Counted from the first letter of the stretch, positions 42,561 to 52,619 are shown. The stretch is 64,000 bases of DNA from Flavobacterium ginsenosidimutans (GCF_003254625.1 NZ_QJRJ01000079.1:62001-126000); one strand, 5' to 3'. Numbers and translations are program-made. The notes: generated by a model from the letters alone, not told the origin.

Positions 42561-43024
42561 TTACATAAATAATTGATTTTAAAATAAATAAAAAAACAAA
42601 TAGTAGTACTAAAGAAAAGTTAATTTTAAAAATAAACACTACATATAATAAAATAAAGTCTGTCTTGTTAAATAATATTCAAACTACAACGTGGTAGTAG
42701 CTCAAAACGCTCATAAACACTTATTTTTTAAACAATTACAAGAAATAGACTCTAAAAATTTGTAGGAACAGAAAAATAAAGAATATGATATTTTTACCTT
42801 ACTTTTTTTACATTATCAATAATTTTATTAGCTAAAGAAAATACTTACTTTTTAAAAATAAATAAGTTTTAACTTATAAAAAACAAGAAAAATCAAAGAG
42901 ATTGTATTGATAAAAACAGAGAAAAAGCTGAATTTTGGGCCAAAAATGCCTAGAAATTGGCAAGGAATTTAAAAATGATTTTTTCTGTCTAAAAAAAAAG
43001 TTTATTTAATCGTTATCATGCTGT

Positions 43025-43032
43025 TATTTTTG
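43025..43032 (+). promoter_or_regulatory. Orphan plus-strand -7 element
   Basis: TATTTTTG matches TAnnTTTG, but no gene follows on the plus strand for more than 6 kb. It might start a small RNA, or be chance in AT-rich DNA. Confidence 0.3.
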
Positions 43033-43425
43033 TTGCACTGATTAAATATATGCGTTACCAAATAATAAATCTTAGAGATGATTTGCTTGCTAGAGGTCGC
43101 AAAAAAATAGGAATAATCATTTAATCTAATTTATTATAAGAGCAAACCCTTTCTAATACTTCGATAAATAAAAATAAAATAGCTTTTTCTTGAAATATAG
43201 GCTAGAATTTAGCCTTTATAAAAGCCATAAAGCGAATAAATAAACTAAACCTACTCTTCACGCTTCAATTCATTAAATTGTCTTTAATAATTGATTCAAA
43301 AGCACCTATAAGCATTAATTACAACACTTAATTCTAATTCAATTAAAAAGAATCAAGAATTAAAATATCTTTTGAGTATAAACAATCTATTCTGAGGAAA
43401 GACCGCTGTTATAAGTAAAAAAAAA

Positions 43426-43451
43426 TAGCCCGTAATCGAAATTACGGGCTA
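43426..43451 (-). terminator. Terminator after the second SusCD trio
   Basis: TAGCCCGTAAT and ATTACGGGCTA form an 11-bp stem around CGAA, and on the minus strand nine T follow. Confidence 0.92.
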
Positions 43452-43594
43452 CCCAGGCAATAAACTTAACTTAAACTAACCATAGTTTAAATCTTCTATA
43501 CAATTCATTTATTAATGAGCTGTATAATGTTTGAAAATTCGAAAAAGGAATTTTTTAATCTTCCTTTTTCGAAAATAACTAACATGAAATATTA

Positions 43595-44383
43595 TTATTC
43601 AGGTTTGAAAACAAATGTCCAACCTGTTCCATATGTTTCGCTATTACTTAAATAAAGAATCATTTTATCTTCTTCAAGACTTACGATAGTATAAACCCCA
43701 TCAGCATTACCTGCAGCTGAACCTAACATTTTTGAATTCATGATAGTCAACTGTTTATTTTTGATGTCCAGTTTAAAACTTCCTTTTGTTGGTGTAGCGC
43801 TTGTTGTTTCATAATGGTTGTAATTTGCTGCTCCGTCCAGATCAAAATGCATTTTCCCAAGTGCATCACTTGGAGCACAACAATCTCCAGCATTCCACCA
43901 AGCGGTCATAGCACTTTCAGCACTTCCATTTGGAGACATAAACCACCAGAATCTTCCAGAACCTTGTGTACCATCAAAAACCCAAGTTTTACCAGCTGCC
44001 GTATTAGTTCCAACTAAATCATACCAGTCTTGATCTAAAGGAGTATCTAACTGATCAATTTGAACGTCAATCGTCTTAGTAAAAAATTCAGCGCCTAGAG
44101 TTCCAACAAAAGTAAATGTTGCTTTTCCTGGAATAGGATAAACAAACGTTACTTCATTTGTTAGTGCTTTATCTAAACCATAATCCCAATATCCAGTCAC
44201 ACCTGGAGTCGTCATATTAAGTGTGATCTTATTTCCTCCTGGTGTGCTTTGAGTAGATACTAATTCAACTCCAGCAACGTCAGTAGAATTCGTTAAATGC
44301 TGTTCATCTACTATTGGATCACATGCTGAAAAAGTCAACGTAAAAAGAGCCAAAAGAAGATATAATATTTTATTGATTTTCAT
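43595..44383 (-). CDS. Surface glycan-binding lipoprotein candidate (B)
   Basis: A 262-residue lipoprotein (signal ends at Cys21, FSAC). Residues ~35-110 resemble a PKD/Ig-like domain. The C-terminal ~150 residues form a lipocalin-like or carbohydrate-binding beta domain with many aromatic residues (AAGKTWVFDGTQGSGRFWWFMSP, MTAWWNAGDCC). It is third in the second SusC-SusD set and so probably binds the same or a related glycan at the surface. It is not obviously homologous to protein A of the first set beyond the overall two-domain plan. Confidence 0.75.
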   Translation of the reverse strand: MKINKILYLLLALFTLTFSACDPIVDEQHLTNSTDVAGVELVSTQSTPGGNKITLNMTTPGVTGYWDYGLDKALTNEVTFVYPIPGKATFTFVGTLGAEFFTKTIDVQIDQLDTPLDQDWYDLVGTNTAAGKTWVFDGTQGSGRFWWFMSPNGSAESAMTAWWNAGDCCAPSDALGKMHFDLDGAANYNHYETTSATPTKGSFKLDIKNKQLTIMNSKMLGSAAGNADGVYTIVSLEEDKMILYLSNSETYGTGWTFVFKPE

Positions 44384-44410
44384 ATTTATCTATATTAATA
44401 TTGTTAAATT

Positions 44411-46117
44411 TTACCACCCTGGATTTTGTGTATAAACTCCATTTGATAGTCTAAGTTCTGTTTCAGGCATAGAAACCAAACCTTTAGTTTCTGGTCTATA
44501 TTTTACGCTGTAATTTGCTGCAGTACCTGAATTTCTAACAGGAATCATGCTATTATATGCATTGTCAACATCTCCCCAACGAATTAAATCAAACCAGTGT
44601 AATCCTTCGAAAGCAAATTCATGCAAACGCTCTGCTTTAATATTTTCAAGTGAATATCCAACTGGGTCCAGTTTTGCTCTTGCTCTAACTGCATTTAATC
44701 CTGCTGCTGTTTTAGTAATCTCAGAATGCATCAATAATACATCTGCGTAACGCATGAAAATAAAATCTTGTGCATGCATTAATTGCATATCAGTATTAGA
44801 CCAGTTGTATAATTGAACAAACATTCCGACAGTAGTTCCACCTGCATTAGGATATTGTAGAGAAATATATTTTTTATTGAAATATCCTGTCTCATGGTCT
44901 CCTTTATCTTGCGCATAACCAGCTGTTCCTTGATCTGCTTTACCCACTTCAAGTATAGAACCTCTTTTTCTTGGATCACGTTCCTCCCAGTTACTGTATA
45001 AACTTGGATTTACTGTACACCAGCCCCATCCTTCTCCAAATGGCACTAATGAATTACCACGTAATGCAGAGAACAGACATAATCTATTAGTATAAATATT
45101 ACCATTTGTCCAAGACCAATCTCCAAAAGAGAATCTTTGAACGAACATTGTCTCGAAATTTCCAGTTCCAAACGTTGGGCTAATACCATCTTGTCCTACC
45201 CATGATAAACCTTCAGTTGCAGCCCACGGTAAAACATTATTTCCAGAAGCTTTATTAACATAAGAGTAAGGCCAAAGGTTTCTAAAATCAGGAACAAGAG
45301 CATGACCACTATTTGTCATACAGTCAGTTAAATAACTTGCTACTTGTGTTGCATTTAAAGAACCTCCTTCTGCTAAAGGTAATTCTTCAGTAGCTTGTTT
45401 CTCCATATTTGTCATATAACCTGTGTAAAACAAAAATACACGTCCTAAATAAGCTTCTGCAACCCATTTATTAGCATGACCGTATCTAGAAGTTGGAATA
45501 CTTGTAAAAGGAGTTGCTGGCATTGTCTCGATCGCCTTTTTTAAATCTGAAGCAATCTGTGCAAATGTTTCAGTGTAAGTATTTCTTGGTCCATCTTTTT
45601 TCCCATCAATAGTTATGATTAATGGAACTCCTCCAAAAAACTTAGCTAATCTGAAATAGAAAAACGCTCTCATAAAATAAGCCTCACCAATTGCTTGTTG
45701 CTTAAATTGATCTGCTTCAGCAGGAGTATTAAAATAAGTGCTAAAATCAGCAAGAGGAGTTTTCTCAATAATTGCATTTGTTCTAGCAATACCTCTATAA
45801 GATTGAACCCACATATCTAAATAGGTATCATCTACAGGATCTTCAAAATTATCAACCCATTTAGCTGTTTTATCATCAGGACCTCCTCCTCCTAACATCA
45901 TATTATCCATAAGATTGGCTGCAATCTGCTCCTCACTATGCACATTAGTTGTATAAATAGCATTGTAAACTCCAGCAGTTGCTTCTTCAATATCTTGAGG
46001 TGTCTTGTAAAAATTCTCTAAACTCTTTTCTGTTAAATTATCAGTATCAAGATAATCATCACAGCTCGCTACAATAAATACAGCCGAAATCGCTACTAAA
46101 TATTTTATTTTTTTCAT
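44411..46117 (-). CDS. SusD/RagB family lipoprotein (B)
   Basis: A 568-residue SusD-type lipoprotein. I choose ATG 46117 because it gives a standard lipoprotein signal (KKIKYLVAISAVFIVASC, Cys at 18); an in-frame start 30 bp upstream adds ten residues before it and overlaps the susC-B stop region. SusD features are the N-terminal DDYLDTDNLTEKSLENFYKT, EAYFMRAFFYFRLAKFFGGVPLI and the C-terminal EFAFEGLHWFDLIRWG. It is about 65 residues longer than SusD-A, with insertions in the middle that may shape a different binding site. Confidence 0.95.
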   Translation of the reverse strand: MKKIKYLVAISAVFIVASCDDYLDTDNLTEKSLENFYKTPQDIEEATAGVYNAIYTTNVHSEEQIAANLMDNMMLGGGGPDDKTAKWVDNFEDPVDDTYLDMWVQSYRGIARTNAIIEKTPLADFSTYFNTPAEADQFKQQAIGEAYFMRAFFYFRLAKFFGGVPLIITIDGKKDGPRNTYTETFAQIASDLKKAIETMPATPFTSIPTSRYGHANKWVAEAYLGRVFLFYTGYMTNMEKQATEELPLAEGGSLNATQVASYLTDCMTNSGHALVPDFRNLWPYSYVNKASGNNVLPWAATEGLSWVGQDGISPTFGTGNFETMFVQRFSFGDWSWTNGNIYTNRLCLFSALRGNSLVPFGEGWGWCTVNPSLYSNWEERDPRKRGSILEVGKADQGTAGYAQDKGDHETGYFNKKYISLQYPNAGGTTVGMFVQLYNWSNTDMQLMHAQDFIFMRYADVLLMHSEITKTAAGLNAVRARAKLDPVGYSLENIKAERLHEFAFEGLHWFDLIRWGDVDNAYNSMIPVRNSGTAANYSVKYRPETKGLVSMPETELRLSNGVYTQNPGW

Positions 46118-46133
46118 TGTAATTGTATTTATA

Positions 46134-49100
46134 TTAAAAATCAGCACTTAAACCAAACATCACCGTTCTAGCTTGTGGATACAAACCTAAATCAATTCCT
46201 GAAGCCCATGGAGCATTTGTATTATCTCCTGACCAACGAACTTCTGGATCCATACCATCATATTTAGTAAATGTATATAGGTTATTTACTGCAACATAAA
46301 ATTTAAGATTTGAGATGAATTTGAAATCTTTAAATATTTCGTTGAAATTATAACCTAACGTTAAGTTATTTATTCTCAAATAATCTGCATTTTGCATATA
46401 AATATCTGACACGTAATTGCTGTTTCTATTTGAAGTTGCACTTAATCTAGGCATCTTAGTAGATGTACCTTCTCCATGCCAACGATCAAAAACATCAGAA
46501 GTATAATTCTGAGCAGGACTATCTGCAAAAGATCTATATGACTGCATAACCTGCATACCAAATTTACCAGCCATAGTAGTGTTCAAGTAAACATTTTTGT
46601 ATTCAAAATTTAACTGAATCCCTAATTCAAAATCTGGATTTGGATTTCCTAAGTAAACTTTATCGCTTTCGTCGATAACACCGTCATTGTTTTGGTCTAC
46701 AAAACGAACATCTCCAGGACGTTGATCGCTAAAATAAGGTTGTCCATTTGGACCAACATATTCATTAACTTCTTGTTGATTTTGTAAAATTCCTGCTGTT
46801 TTAAAACCGTAGAAATAACCTAATGGGAAACCTACCTGACCTCTTGAGATTTCTCCAGTTCCTTGAGATAATACGTTAGAAGGACCATGTAATATTCCGT
46901 CTGCATTTGCAATTCTAGTAACTTTATTTTTATTGAATGCACCACTTACAGTAGCTCCATATTTAAAGCCTCCAATTTTATCATTCCAATTTACAGAAAA
47001 CTCGAAACCTTTATTTTCGATATCTCCACCATTAAAATAAGGAGGTGCAGCTCCATCTGTTCCTCTTCCTGCTGCTAGAACTAACCAGTCTTTAGTTGTT
47101 TTATTATACCAATCTAAAGTCACGTTTAATCTTGAATCAAATAAACTTGCATCAAGACCGAAATCTAATTGCTCTGATGTTTCCCAAGTTAAATCTGGGT
47201 TGGTAACTCTAGCTGGATAAGCTGTAGTTCCAGAAACTGGTTTTGTGTCTCCAAAAAAGTATCCAGGAAAAACATAAGAAATATTTGATGAATAATAAAA
47301 GTTAGGAATATCTTGGTTACCATTTTGTCCCCAGCTTCCTCTCAATTTTAATGAATTAAGCCATTTTGAAGAGCTATCCATAAAATCTTCTTTTGTTACG
47401 ACCCAACCTGCAGAAACAGAAGGGAAATAACCCCATCTTTTTCCTTCTGCGAAGTTAGAAGAACCGTCGGCACGTATTGTAGCTGAAAGAAGGTATTTTT
47501 CTTTATAATCGTATTGTGCTCTTGCAAAATATGACATAATACCACCTCCACCTGCTGAAGTGTCCATTCCATTCGTTCCAAGATCATTAATTGTTTTTGG
47601 AGCTGTGTTGTTTAAGTATGCATATTGCGGATCTTCACCAAATGTCAAGTTGTTTCTAGAACCACTAACATTGTTGTTCACCAAATATTGAATTAACTCA
47701 GTTCCTGCAACAGCAGAAATATTATGATTCCCAAATTGTTTTTTATAAGAAACCGTATTTGTCCAAGTTGAATTAGCTCCAATATAAGAATACTGAGATG
47801 CACCATTGATATAATCTTGATAAAGTACACCCAAATTATATGTTGGGTTCATAGATCTACCATATCCAAACCAAGAATCAATACCATAAACCGTTTTAAA
47901 TTTCAAATCTTTAACGGGTTCAATTTCTAAGAAAGCATTTCCTGTAATTCTATTATCTTCTGGATAATTATAATTACTTCTGTAAAACATTACCGCTAAA
48001 GGATTTGTTTGTCCTGTAGAAATACCATCTAAAGTTGGAGTAAATCCAAATTTATCGATATTTCTGTCAATAGAAGTCTGCCAATAAGCTGGCTGTAATG
48101 GATTTGCAGTTAATGCATTATGCAAATCATTTCCATAAATATTACCATTAGAAACTCCTCTATTTTGAGAATTAGTGTAAGTAACATTTTCTCCTACAGT
48201 AATGATGCTATGGCTATCATTCTTTTTCAGAACCATCTGAGTATTTAATCTTGCTGTAAGTCTTTTAAAACCAGCATCTACTAAATCTCCACCAATAATA
48301 CCATCTTGCTCAAAGTAAGAAACTCCAAAAGCGTAAGTTATATCTTCGCTACCTCCAGTAATGTTAAGAGAGTGATTCATGATTGGAGCATCTTTTTTAC
48401 TCATTTCATTAATCCAATTTGTCCCCGTCCATCCATTTTGTAATTTCTGCCAAATTTCATTTCCTAATTGAGTACCAGCGCCAGGAAATTGAGTGTTTAA
48501 CCATGAATTATTAGTCAAAAGTTTTTGCCAATCTTGACGAGGCAATCCATCATTTACTCTTCCTTCATCAATGATATACATATACTCTTGCGCATTCAAA
48601 GGATCTAAATTTTTATAGATATTTTGAATACCAAAGTAACTGTCATAACTAATTCTTGCAGCTCTTCCTTTTTTACCTTTTACTGTTGTAACCAATACAA
48701 CTCCATTAGCCGCTCTAGATCCATAGATAGCTGCAGAAGCCGCATCTTTTAATATGTCAATAGATTCAATATCTGATGGGCTCAAATAATCAATATTACC
48801 AACAGAAATACCATCAACAATGTACAACGGATTTGAGTTTCCATTCGTACCCAATCCACGAATAGTTACCTTAGTACCAGCACCAGGTGAACCATTTGTT
48901 CTTGTAATACTAATACCGGGAGCAATACCTTGAAGTGCCTCCATAGCAGATCCTGTATTTAACTCCTTAATTGTTTCTCCTTTAAGATTTGTTGAAGCAC
49001 CAGTAATGAGACCTTTTTTCTGAGTACCATAACCTACTACAACAACTTCATTCAAGTTTTGTGATGTTGCAGTAAGAAGCACGTTCATCTTTGTCCTTCC

Positions 49101-49358
49101 ATTAATAGCCTCATTTAGTGTGTTAAAACCAACGAAACTAATAACTAAAACTCCATTTGAAGGAGCACTAATCTGAAATTTCCCATCAAAGTCAGATGCA
49201 GTAGCTTTATTTGTTCCTTTTACTAAAACCGTCGCTCCTGGGACGGGTAATCCACTTTCATCATTAATGGTTCCATTTACTGTCACATCCTGAGCAAATG
49301 CGACAGCTGAAAACAGTAAAGACGAAACACAAAAAATAAGTAATTTTGTCAATTTCAT
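46134..49358 (-). CDS. SusC/RagA TonB-linked outer-membrane transporter (B)
   Basis: A 1074-residue transporter with the same plan as SusC-A: signal peptide, carboxypeptidase-D-like domain (VNGTINDESGLPVPGATVLVKGT), TonB-box region LNEVVVVGYGTQKK, plug (GAGTKVTIRGLGTNGNSNPLYIVDG) and barrel ending in MFGLSADF. The first ~115 residues and the upstream leader are almost the same as in SusC-A, but the barrel is divergent. It begins the operon susC-susD-lipoprotein that ends at the terminator at 43426-43451. The operator repeats are at 49440-49492. Confidence 0.96.
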   Translation of the reverse strand: MKLTKLLIFCVSSLLFSAVAFAQDVTVNGTINDESGLPVPGATVLVKGTNKATASDFDGKFQISAPSNGVLVISFVGFNTLNEAINGRTKMNVLLTATSQNLNEVVVVGYGTQKKGLITGASTNLKGETIKELNTGSAMEALQGIAPGISITRTNGSPGAGTKVTIRGLGTNGNSNPLYIVDGISVGNIDYLSPSDIESIDILKDAASAAIYGSRAANGVVLVTTVKGKKGRAARISYDSYFGIQNIYKNLDPLNAQEYMYIIDEGRVNDGLPRQDWQKLLTNNSWLNTQFPGAGTQLGNEIWQKLQNGWTGTNWINEMSKKDAPIMNHSLNITGGSEDITYAFGVSYFEQDGIIGGDLVDAGFKRLTARLNTQMVLKKNDSHSIITVGENVTYTNSQNRGVSNGNIYGNDLHNALTANPLQPAYWQTSIDRNIDKFGFTPTLDGISTGQTNPLAVMFYRSNYNYPEDNRITGNAFLEIEPVKDLKFKTVYGIDSWFGYGRSMNPTYNLGVLYQDYINGASQYSYIGANSTWTNTVSYKKQFGNHNISAVAGTELIQYLVNNNVSGSRNNLTFGEDPQYAYLNNTAPKTINDLGTNGMDTSAGGGGIMSYFARAQYDYKEKYLLSATIRADGSSNFAEGKRWGYFPSVSAGWVVTKEDFMDSSSKWLNSLKLRGSWGQNGNQDIPNFYYSSNISYVFPGYFFGDTKPVSGTTAYPARVTNPDLTWETSEQLDFGLDASLFDSRLNVTLDWYNKTTKDWLVLAAGRGTDGAAPPYFNGGDIENKGFEFSVNWNDKIGGFKYGATVSGAFNKNKVTRIANADGILHGPSNVLSQGTGEISRGQVGFPLGYFYGFKTAGILQNQQEVNEYVGPNGQPYFSDQRPGDVRFVDQNNDGVIDESDKVYLGNPNPDFELGIQLNFEYKNVYLNTTMAGKFGMQVMQSYRSFADSPAQNYTSDVFDRWHGEGTSTKMPRLSATSNRNSNYVSDIYMQNADYLRINNLTLGYNFNEIFKDFKFISNLKFYVAVNNLYTFTKYDGMDPEVRWSGDNTNAPWASGIDLGLYPQARTVMFGLSADF

Positions 49359-49439
49359 TTTTCTAAAAATTTTGGTTAATTAATTAGTAATTTAATGCAA
49401 TTATAATGTTAAATTTTAATAAAGTGAGATTAAAATTCC

Positions 49440-49492
49440 CTACAAAAACACTTCAAAGTAAAACTTAACACACTACAAAAACACAACATTTT
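49440..49492 (-). promoter_or_regulatory. Paired direct-repeat operator of susC-B
   Basis: CTACAAAAACACTTCAAAGT (49440-49459) and CTACAAAAACACAACATTTT (49473-49492) start 33 bp apart, and the nearer copy is 82 bp from the susC-B start. They share the ACAAAAACAC core with the repeats before susC-A. Confidence 0.8.
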
Positions 49493-49520
49493 TTTTTTAA
49501 TTAATTAATTTACTGTATTT

Positions 49521-49528
49521 TAGCTTTG
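49521..49528 (+). promoter_or_regulatory. Promoter -7 element for the PUL regulator
   Basis: TAGCTTTG matches TAnnTTTG. It lies 174 bp before the ATG, giving a long leader. Confidence 0.45.
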
Positions 49529-49702
49529 ATAAAATTTTGTTATAAAAATGTTAATTAAAAAAAACGTATATTACATTAGATTAACAACAACTATTACGTT
49601 GTAAATTAAAAATAATTTAAAAAACGAGAGCTATTCTAATTGATAAATCAACAATTTAAACTCAATTTAAAGCATTTCTAATAAAAATACATTTAAAATT
49701 TT

Positions 49703-52582
49703 ATGAAATTCATAGTTAGAACTTTTGCATTTATTTTACTATTTTTCATACAAAATGCAAGTTTTTCGCAGGTAAAAAACATTGGAATTCCAGATATTAA
49801 AAACTATAAAAGATCAGAATATAAAGGTGGAACGCAAAACTGGAGTATTGATCAAGATAAAAACGGAAATATATACTTTGCAAATAATAGTGGTTTGATC
49901 CAATTTGATGGTTCAAACTGGCATAAATACTCTTTACCGAACAAATCAGAGATTAGAAGTTTAAAAATTGATGCTTTAGGAAGGATATTTGTCGGCGGAA
50001 ATAACGAATTCGGGTATTTTAAAAATGATGAAAAAGGAATATTAAAATACCATTCATTATATAACTTATTGAGTCCAATAGACAAAGAAAACATAAATCT
50101 AATCTGGCGAATCCATATTTTTAAAGGAGAAGTAATATTTCAGTCTTTTAGCAAAGTGTTTTTTCTAAAAAATGAAAAAGTCACTACACTAACAGCTCCA
50201 CACAAGTTTCAATTTTCATTTTTAGTAAACAATCGCCTTTATTTCCAAGATAAAACATTAGGTGTTCTAGAATATAAAAACAGAAAACTAACCGCTATCC
50301 CAGGAACTACTGTTTTTAATGATAAAGAAATTTGGTCTCTTTTTCCCCTATCAAACAATAGAGTTTTGTATGCAACTCTGGAAAAAGGATTATTTGTCGC
50401 AGAAAATGGCATTATTAAGCCGTGGGCAACAGAAGCCAATGAATTTATCAAGAAAAACACTTCTTTAGGAGGTTCGATTATTAAAAACAAATTCATAATC
50501 CTTAATTCCGTATTAGACGGAGCTATTATCTGTGATTTAAACGGGAAAATTATTCAACATTTAAACAGACAAAAAGGTATTCAGAATAATACAATATTAG
50601 CCTCATTTGTAGACAATAAAAATAATATATGGCTAGGACTTGACAACGGAATTACTTTCATAAACGAAAATTCGCCTTTTTCTTATTTTGACTACAGCTA
50701 TAATATAGGAACGGTATACGCCTCAACAACCTACAATGGAAATCTTTATGTAGCTACTAACCAAGGGTTATTTTATCACCCTTGGGGAACATCATTTAAA
50801 GACAGTCCGTTTATGAGAGTGGAAGGAACAATCTCTCAAGTTTGGAATATTCAGGTTTTAAATAATGTATTAATATGTGCCAGCAATAGTGGAGCATTAA
50901 TTATCGAAAACAATAGAGTTTCCAAAATATTGGACACCAGAGGATATTTCGGATTTAAAAAAATACCTGATCATGAAAACTATATAATAGGTGAAAGTTA
51001 TAATGGATTTTCGGTTTTCAAAAAATCCGCTACTGGATACGATTATATGCATCAAGTAAAAGGATTTGATGAAACCACCAATAATTTTTCTGTAGAAATA
51101 GATGAAAACTATTTATGGTTAAAGAAAAACCCGTTTTTATATCAGGTAAAACTATCTGAGGATCTACAACGCTTTGATTTTATTAAAAAGCACGTCAATA
51201 TATCGGACAAATTTAAAGGTATCAACAGCTTGCAAAACATCAATGGCAAAGTGTATATTCAAGTACAAAATCACTTTTTCAGATATTCAGTTGAGCAGGA
51301 GTCTTTTTTTGAGGATAAAAAAATAACAAAACTGTTTAATGGAATTCCAACTATTAATACATTAATAGAAGATCCTGCGGGAAACTTGTGGTATGTTTTT
51401 AATGAATCTTTGGGAGTATTAGTAAAAAACAAAAACGGAAGCTATACCAAAAACCAAGCAATATTCTCGAATTTATCTGGAAATTTGGTAAACAACTATA
51501 TTTCTGTAAATACAATTGATCCTCAAAACATTTTTATAGGATTAACTGATCGTTTAGCACACTACAATTCGACAATCCCAAACACTTTCATGACGAAACC
51601 AAAAGCTATTATCGAGAGCTTTTCGTATCCAGAAGACACTATTTTGACAGGCAATTTAGCTCACAAACTAGAATCTTATAGCATACCATACAAATACAAT
51701 CGTGTGAAATTTACTTTCGCATCTCCAACATACGAAAATCAGGAAAACGTAATGTATTCGTACAAGCTAGAACCATTTGAAGAAAATTGGCGCGGATGGT
51801 CGTCGACAGCCATGAAAGAATACACCAACTTGAGAGAAGGAAATTATGTGATGAAGCTAAAAGTAAGAAACAGCTACGGCATAGAGTCTAATATCAGTGA
51901 AGTAGAATTTACGGTATCTCCACCGTGGTATAGACACTTTTTAGCCTATTTATTCTACCTTATACTTATTCTACTTGGTGCCTATCTAATTTCTGTTAGA
52001 GTCAAGCTTAAAATTAGAAAAAACAGATATTACGAAACCATTGAGCAAAGAAGATTGTATCTTGAAAAGGAATCAAAAATCAGACACGAACAACACGATT
52101 TAGAGAAAGAAATTGAAAAGCTAAAAAATGACAAACTTCAAATCAAAATCTTAGCAAAAGATAAAGAACTAGTAAACAATTCATTACAAGTTGTAAAAAA
52201 GAATAAAGTTTTAAATGGCATCATCCATAAACTGAAAGATATTGACACCAATATTTTAGACGAAACTACTAAATCTGAGTTTAGCAAATTGCATAAAAGC
52301 ATTGTTAAGGAAGTAAATACAGACAAGAGCTGGAAGGATTTAGAGAAACACATTAAAAACGTTCATTTTGAATTCTTAAAGCGTTTAAAAGGACAATATC
52401 CAACTATTTCACCAAGAGAATTAGATTTGTCAACTTATTTATTAATGAATATGTCGACAAAAGAAATAGCCGAAATCATGAATATTTCGACCGGAGGAGT
52501 TGAATTAGCACGTTATCGACTTAGAAAAAAATTAGGGTTAAACAAAAAGGAAAACCTAATCGGATTTTTAATGAGTATTTAA
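49703..52582 (+). CDS. Membrane-spanning propeller/Y_Y_Y regulator with LuxR-like HTH
   Basis: A 959-residue one-component regulator. After the signal peptide (FAFILLFFIQNASFS) comes a two-component-type beta-propeller sensor (residues ~35-640) with repeats such as WSIDQDKNGNIYFANNSGLI and NIWLGLDNGI, then a Y_Y_Y domain (~650-735). One membrane segment (~744-765), a coiled coil (~770-830) and a C-terminal LuxR-like HTH (~900-959, SPRELDLSTYLLMNMSTKEIAEIMNISTGGVELAR) follow. It has no histidine kinase or receiver domain, so it should bind DNA directly while fixed in the membrane. It is divergent from susC-B and is the best candidate to read the direct repeats. Confidence 0.9.
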   Translation: MKFIVRTFAFILLFFIQNASFSQVKNIGIPDIKNYKRSEYKGGTQNWSIDQDKNGNIYFANNSGLIQFDGSNWHKYSLPNKSEIRSLKIDALGRIFVGGNNEFGYFKNDEKGILKYHSLYNLLSPIDKENINLIWRIHIFKGEVIFQSFSKVFFLKNEKVTTLTAPHKFQFSFLVNNRLYFQDKTLGVLEYKNRKLTAIPGTTVFNDKEIWSLFPLSNNRVLYATLEKGLFVAENGIIKPWATEANEFIKKNTSLGGSIIKNKFIILNSVLDGAIICDLNGKIIQHLNRQKGIQNNTILASFVDNKNNIWLGLDNGITFINENSPFSYFDYSYNIGTVYASTTYNGNLYVATNQGLFYHPWGTSFKDSPFMRVEGTISQVWNIQVLNNVLICASNSGALIIENNRVSKILDTRGYFGFKKIPDHENYIIGESYNGFSVFKKSATGYDYMHQVKGFDETTNNFSVEIDENYLWLKKNPFLYQVKLSEDLQRFDFIKKHVNISDKFKGINSLQNINGKVYIQVQNHFFRYSVEQESFFEDKKITKLFNGIPTINTLIEDPAGNLWYVFNESLGVLVKNKNGSYTKNQAIFSNLSGNLVNNYISVNTIDPQNIFIGLTDRLAHYNSTIPNTFMTKPKAIIESFSYPEDTILTGNLAHKLESYSIPYKYNRVKFTFASPTYENQENVMYSYKLEPFEENWRGWSSTAMKEYTNLREGNYVMKLKVRNSYGIESNISEVEFTVSPPWYRHFLAYLFYLILILLGAYLISVRVKLKIRKNRYYETIEQRRLYLEKESKIRHEQHDLEKEIEKLKNDKLQIKILAKDKELVNNSLQVVKKNKVLNGIIHKLKDIDTNILDETTKSEFSKLHKSIVKEVNTDKSWKDLEKHIKNVHFEFLKRLKGQYPTISPRELDLSTYLLMNMSTKEIAEIMNISTGGVELARYRLRKKLGLNKKENLIGFLMSI

Positions 52583-52584
52583 AA

Positions 52585-52619
52585 AAAGAAAGCCATTCAG
52601 TATTTGAATGGCTTTCTTT
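52585..52619. terminator. Bidirectional terminator
   Basis: AAAGAAAGCCATTCA and TGAATGGCTTTCTTT form a perfect 15-bp stem with a 5-base loop between the convergent regulator and murF genes. Confidence 0.92.

Larger units (their letters stand above)
42427..43594. other. 1.17-kb AT-rich intergenic region
   Basis: The longest gene-free stretch in the window. It holds the susC-A leader (42427-42465, nearly identical to that of susC-B), the paired direct repeats at 42508-42560, a plus-strand -7 element with no gene behind it (43025-43032) and the terminator of the second trio (43426-43451). I find no convincing reading frame. Confidence 0.7.
49359..49702. other. Divergent control region of susC-B and the regulator
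   Basis: A 344-bp gap holding the conserved susC leader (to about 49397), the paired operator repeats at 49440-49492 and the regulator -7 element at 49521-49528. The distal repeat lies only about 30 bp from that -7 element, so the same factor could also control its own gene. Confidence 0.7.
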
